64,000 nucleotides of DNA from Gnetum montanum. Taxonomy: Eukaryota; Streptophyta; Gnetopsida; Gnetales; Gnetaceae. This document shows, one piece after another, positions 60,316 to 64,000 of this stretch. Positions within the stretch are counted from its first letter, which is position 1. The number at the start of each line of letters is the position of its first letter. The stretch covers positions 123,783 to 187,782 of the forward strand of contig MNCI01020673.1 of the NCBI GenBank assembly GCA_015680685.1. Reading direction: 5' to 3'. Made by a program: the position numbers and the translations under genes. The notes beneath the pieces are model-generated. The model made no database searches and was not told where the DNA came from. It saw only the letters and a program-made list of their open reading frames with translations.

Positions 60316-60432
60316 CTTTGTTGTTTGTGCGCTACGTAGAACATAGGAGATCATTCATATCGTTGGGATGCTTTAGGGTTGATCAAAAGAAAAATAAGAC
60401 AACGGTAATTAGCACACCGAACAAGACAAAAA

Positions 60433-62431
60433 TGTCTTCTTCTTCGCACAAAAGCACTTCACCGCCTAGGAACAACACTAGAGACAGTTGGCAGCACAAC
60501 ACACATAACCAAAATCTACCAGTTCCTCAACAATTCTGTGTGATATATATTCATCACGATGAGTATATACCCAACTTTACCTGTATTCTCCATCAAGATG
60601 AACAATTGCATTGGAGAGACTTGGAGGGTAACATAGTGTTGCCTCTAGACCGAGTAGTCCCCAACATGCTCCTTCGTGCTCTTGCACGAATAGGCATGTC
60701 ACAATTGTATGTAGAGTATGTTGCATGCGATTACGACACAAGGGACTACCATCCCACAGAAGCACAACGTCAATGGGACTTGCGATAGGAGAATTACCAC
60801 ACATATTTAAGGGCAAAGGACCCCATAATGCTCCACCTGTCTTAAGTGAAATTGAGGGTGATGAACCTATTTCAATAGGTTCTCCACAAAATGATCTTTT
60901 CCCTCCTAACGATGGTGAGGAGGTGGTGTATCAGTACCTTCACTCCATGATTCACAACCCTGGTTCTGATCCCCACAAACATCAAGTGTTCAACAAGGGA
61001 ACACAAACACATGATAAGGGTGGGCATTCTGATCGTCATCATGATTGGGGCCGAGACCACTGAAGAGAAGGTAGGAAACATCATCATGGCGATGGTTCTC
61101 CTTCTTCTTCATCTTCATCATCACATTCACCCTCTCCTTCAGTATTAGGACATGGTCATAAGGAACCTAACCGTGAGGATAAGGGTAAGCAAGATGAGAA
61201 ACCTCGACGAGAGAGTCGAGAACAAGGACAAGGGCATTCTAGAGAATCACGACATGGAAGAAGGGAGAGTAGGGAACCGCATAGACATCACAGACACTAT
61301 GAAAGAAATGACTACAAAGAACCCTTACTTGCAACTTGAAGCATGTTAGACATCACCTAGGCCATAAGAATTTTCACAAGGCACCAAAAAGATAGCAAGA
61401 TCAAAAGGTTAGATATGAATAATATCCCACGATTTGAGGGGGGATACAATGCTAATCCTCAAAACCACTTACAATCATTTCACGATGCATGCACCTTGCA
61501 GAACATCGAGAATGAATGGCAAAAGCTAAAGTTGTTCCCAAGGACACTAGTAAAAGAAGCGAAAAGCTAGTATTGGTCCTTAGAACCAGAATCCATTCAA
61601 AGGTGGAGTACGATGCCTGAACTATTTAATGATAAGTATCAAATGTACTCCCGGGTGTCCAACCTGTGTAAGAAAATCCAAGAATGGAAGCAAGGAAGTC
61701 ATGAACCCTTGGATGGTGCCATGGACCGATATTATGCACTGCTACATCGTTGTCTGGGCCATGGTTACTCGTAGTAGGATCAACTACGCCATCTCGTAGA
61801 TGGACTTAGGCATGAAACTAGAAGAACCCTTGGAATGTATGCCCAAGGGAGATTATCATAGATTAGGTCTCATTAGATTCATAGATTGTTGGAGCAAGTA
61901 GCTAAGGAAGAAGGGGAGCTACGTAAGAGAGAAAGTGCGGAAGAGTACAACAGCGATCCTTCCCTCCGAAAAAGGGAAGTGAGATTCTGTGAGGAGGAGG
62001 AAGAGTCACCACTCAAAGAGATGGTGAATAGGAAAACCTTGCCACTCCAAAAATTAACAACAGAAATGTCGGCAAAGGTAAACCAAATGTGGGACTTCTT
62101 AGATAGTAGATTTGAAACCGTTCTCAAAATCGTAGAGGAGTCTAAGGAGAGAGGTAGCGACTATGACAAAAAGAAAAAGAGGGATTTGGACCATGCACAT
62201 AACAAAGGTAAGGGTAAAATGGCCATCACTGAAGAGGTTGTGGATTTTGATACGGATAATGATGGTGGATGTGAGATATGCTGGTATGAGCATCCTAAGG
62301 GATGTTGCCCAGTAATCTCACACCTGCAAGAGTCTGGGATGTATGCACTTAACCCACGACTTAACAAACGGCAAACACCTGACGGTTACCTTATCCCTAA
62401 GGTAACCCAAGGCAGTTCCACCAACCTTTAA
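60433..62431 (+). pseudogene. gag, element H
   Basis: ATG at 60433 (MSSSSHKSTSPPRNNTRD), open to 60788 with 'VIYIHHDEYIPNFTCILHQD' and 'VLPLDRVVPNMLLRALARIG'. A His/Arg/Ser/Glu-rich basic stretch (60960-61320) could bind nucleic acid. The core 'LDMNNIPRFEGGYNANPQNH' (61411-61470) has stops at positions that are Trp or Gln in relatives. The C-terminal part is open (61886-62431), with a Lys/Glu-rich segment and a zinc-knuckle-like 'CEICWYEHPKGCCPV' (62271-62315). Shifts and stops make it non-functional as it stands. Confidence 0.85.
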
Positions 62432-62505
62432 CGTATTACCCAAGTGGAACTCTACCACAACCTATTGAGCAACACCAGTAGTGGCAATACCCATAGTTAT
62501 GGGGG

Positions 62506-62889
62506 ATGCCACCACCACGGCAACAATACCCTTACTGGCAACCGGATCCATATGGCTATTACATTCAACAACCAATCTCTCCACATGACTCTGTCAATCA
62601 TGTGACCCCACAACGTTACTACCAAGCTCAGAAGTATTATAGGACTCCTTCTCCTAGGAGAGACAACCCACAGACATACCATCCTCCAAACCCATCAATA
62701 ACTCTCACACCAATAGCTTCATTACCACCTGCTTCAGCAATGCAAGGGGAACTCCACACTCAACCGCAACAACGCAATGCTACGAGAGCTGTAAACCTTC
62801 AACCTGCTACTGGTTCTGACAACCATACAAAGAGAAGATCTTTCTTTAGAACCAATAGCCCAACCAAGCTCTCACAACTGAGCCTCTGA
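62506..62889 (+). pseudogene. Gln/Pro/Tyr-rich gag-protease linker, element H
   Basis: An open frame of 127 codons rich in Gln, Pro, Tyr and Ser ('QQYPYWQPDPYGYYIQQP'), low in complexity. It ends 'RRSFFRTNSPTKLSQ', which corresponds to the segment just before the protease in D. Equivalent decayed linkers are present in A, B and E. It was probably a flexible joint in the polyprotein. Confidence 0.7.
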
Positions 62890-62951
62890 ACGCTTCTCCA
62901 TCAAATAAGGCTTCGAAGCTCCCTTCAAACCAAAAATAGAATTCAACATAC

Positions 62952-63476
62952 ATGGTTATGTTAACACATGCTGTGATTGATTGGATTAAGGAGGGCCACC
63001 TTCCTAGGAAATTCTCTAATCGTGGAAGTCCTTTAATCTATTTCCAAGTCACTGGGAATGAACCATGTAAAGCTCTTTTGGACTCAGGTTCCGAAGTCAA
63101 CTTAATATCACAAGAGATGTATAAAGCCTGGAACTTGCCTCCACTAAAGAAGAGCAGTATTCGCTTAGAGCTAGCTAGCCAATCCATCACTGTTCCCTTG
63201 GGACTGGTGGAGGACATCATTACCACTATGTGTGGTTGGTCATACCCAACTAATTTCCTAGTGATACAAGTAAACAATGACAAAGGGGACTTCCCAATAA
63301 TAATGGGGAGGGCATGGCTAAGTACCATAAATGCATGCCTAGGAATCCGTGATCTTTCCCTAGAAATATCTAAGGAAAACACTTTTGGGAAGATCGAGAA
63401 GAAGAAAGTTCCATACATCACATACAGTGATACAGGGTGTGATTGCATACAGGAATGTTCAACATTGCTTGCATGA
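62952..63476 (+). CDS. Aspartic protease domain, element H (open, 174 codons)
   Basis: An uninterrupted frame with 'MLTHAVIDWIKEGHLPRKFS', 'CKALLDSGSEVNLIS' (catalytic Asp-Ser-Gly at residues 44-46) and 'FPIIMGRAWLSTINACL' (around residues 112-128). It is the only protease in the window with both an intact catalytic triplet and an open frame. It is retropepsin-like and would dimerise to process Gag-Pol. It lies downstream of a broken gag and upstream of a pol deletion, so it is unlikely to be expressed as a useful polyprotein. Confidence 0.8.
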   Translation: MVMLTHAVIDWIKEGHLPRKFSNRGSPLIYFQVTGNEPCKALLDSGSEVNLISQEMYKAWNLPPLKKSSIRLELASQSITVPLGLVEDIITTMCGWSYPTNFLVIQVNNDKGDFPIIMGRAWLSTINACLGIRDLSLEISKENTFGKIEKKKVPYITYSDTGCDCIQECSTLLA

Positions 63477-63689
63477 AACAGATGTGCCCAAGAAATTAAC
63501 ATACACAAGTGCCTGTATGTAGCAACCACACAACAAGAAGACACCTACATGCATGGAACTCACCAACATGCATGGAACTAACTAAGGGAACAACCTACAC
63601 CCACGTCGAAAGCATAGACGCACTGGAGCAAGAGTGTTGCCAACTTCCAACCCTTAACCTGAAAACATCAATAAGTGGAAGCTGGAAAT

Positions 63690-63740
63690 TCCTAAAAACT
63701 TCAAACAAGTGCTTCGATAAAAGATTAGTAGTTAATGTGC
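63690..63740 (+). other. RT-integrase deletion junction, element H
   Basis: The frame passes from 'SGSWKFLKTSNKC', which in relatives lies between protease and RT, directly into 'FDKRLVVNVQ', which in element G is the tail after integrase ('LDKKLLVNVQQ', minus, about 59060). All of RT, RNase H and integrase (about 3 kb in E) is missing. The internal polypurine-like CATGGGGAAGATGG follows near 63843-63856. Confidence 0.8.
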
Positions 63741-64000
63741 AATAGACCAAACCTTACCATGAATCTAGAATGGTCAACGCACATTACACATCAGAGAAAG
63801 GATGATCTCACTCATTATCTCGGATCTCCCCTTTTCAACTTAGTCATGGGGAAGATGGCCACCTATGCTGATCATTTGAGGTCCTCAGTTCCTTTTTAAT
63901 TTTTTTTTTTACATATTTTTGTTTTACAAATTTCTTTAATTTTTCTTGTTTTTGTTTTACAACATCGTTCATACTTTTTTCATTTATTTATGTGTTTATT

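Larger units (their letters stand above)
59500..64000 (+). mobile_element. Element H: gag-protease element with RT-integrase deleted (plus)
   Basis: 5' LTR (59500-60296), primer site, gag (60433-62431), linker (62506-62889), protease (62952-63476), a deletion junction near 63713, the last integrase-end codons and the 3' spacer. It runs out of the window, so its 3' LTR is not seen. It inserted into the integrase of element G. It is the least decayed element here, with several long open frames. Confidence 0.88.

Noticed and set aside
63038-63544. 168-codon minus-strand ORF
   Set aside because: Antisense shadow of the open protease frame of element H.

Overview
The window is plant nuclear DNA, AT-rich and dominated by old, nested LTR retrotransposons. 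Two things place it in a land plant. One is a spliced five-exon gene of the plant-specific HR-lesion-inducing (HR_lesion / DoxX-like) family. The other is a group of Ty3/gypsy elements whose primer-binding sites match the 3' end of plant tRNA-Asp, as in Athila-type elements. Heavy decay, nesting and long gene-poor stretches suggest a very large genome, perhaps a conifer. That last step is inference; no species can be named.

Layout: 1-2390, repeat-rich DNA with a five-copy ~96-bp tandem array and scattered short palindromes. 2395-7269, element A (minus; 5' LTR, gag, protease, part of RT), sitting in the gag of element B. 7270-13847, element B (+; gag, protease, spacer, ORF3, no RT/integrase), with a separate plus-strand LTR at 13848-14808 ending its ORF3. 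15100-18412, the host gene: CpG-rich promoter and five exons. 18413-22504, no recognised gene. 22505-31740, element C (minus; 3' LTR, ORF3 with a solo LTR inserted in it, spacer, integrase, RNase H, part of RT). 31741-33127, nothing recognised. 33128-34204, two broken RING-type E3 ligase sequences side by side on the minus strand. 35590-40402, element D (minus; part of RT, protease, gag, 5' LTR). 40403-47900, element E (+; partial 5' LTR, gag, protease, RT, RNase H, integrase, all broken). ~47900-56007, element F (+; LTR, gag, spacer, ORF3, no pol). 56008-59499, element G (minus; 3' LTR, a possible captured host exon, 3' spacer, integrase end). 59500-64000, element H (+; LTR, gag, protease, RT-integrase deleted), inserted in G.

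The retroelements share one plan: LTRs beginning TGATGAG and ending CTCATCA, a tRNA-Asp primer site, gag with a zinc knuckle, protease with DSG, RT/RNase H/integrase, a ~1.7-2 kb spacer, then a large coiled-coil third ORF (ORF3). All coding regions carry stops, so no intact element is present. The most interesting pattern is that the palindromic motif and TATA box found in the LTR promoter recur about 430-520 bp upstream of ORF3 in all three elements that keep it. This suggests that ORF3 has its own promoter derived from the LTR. Other notable points are repeated loss of RT-integrase while gag and ORF3 are kept, a PPT-like motif recurring at deletion and capture junctions, an ambiguous base between two exact 46-bp copies, and fragments of host genes among the repeats.
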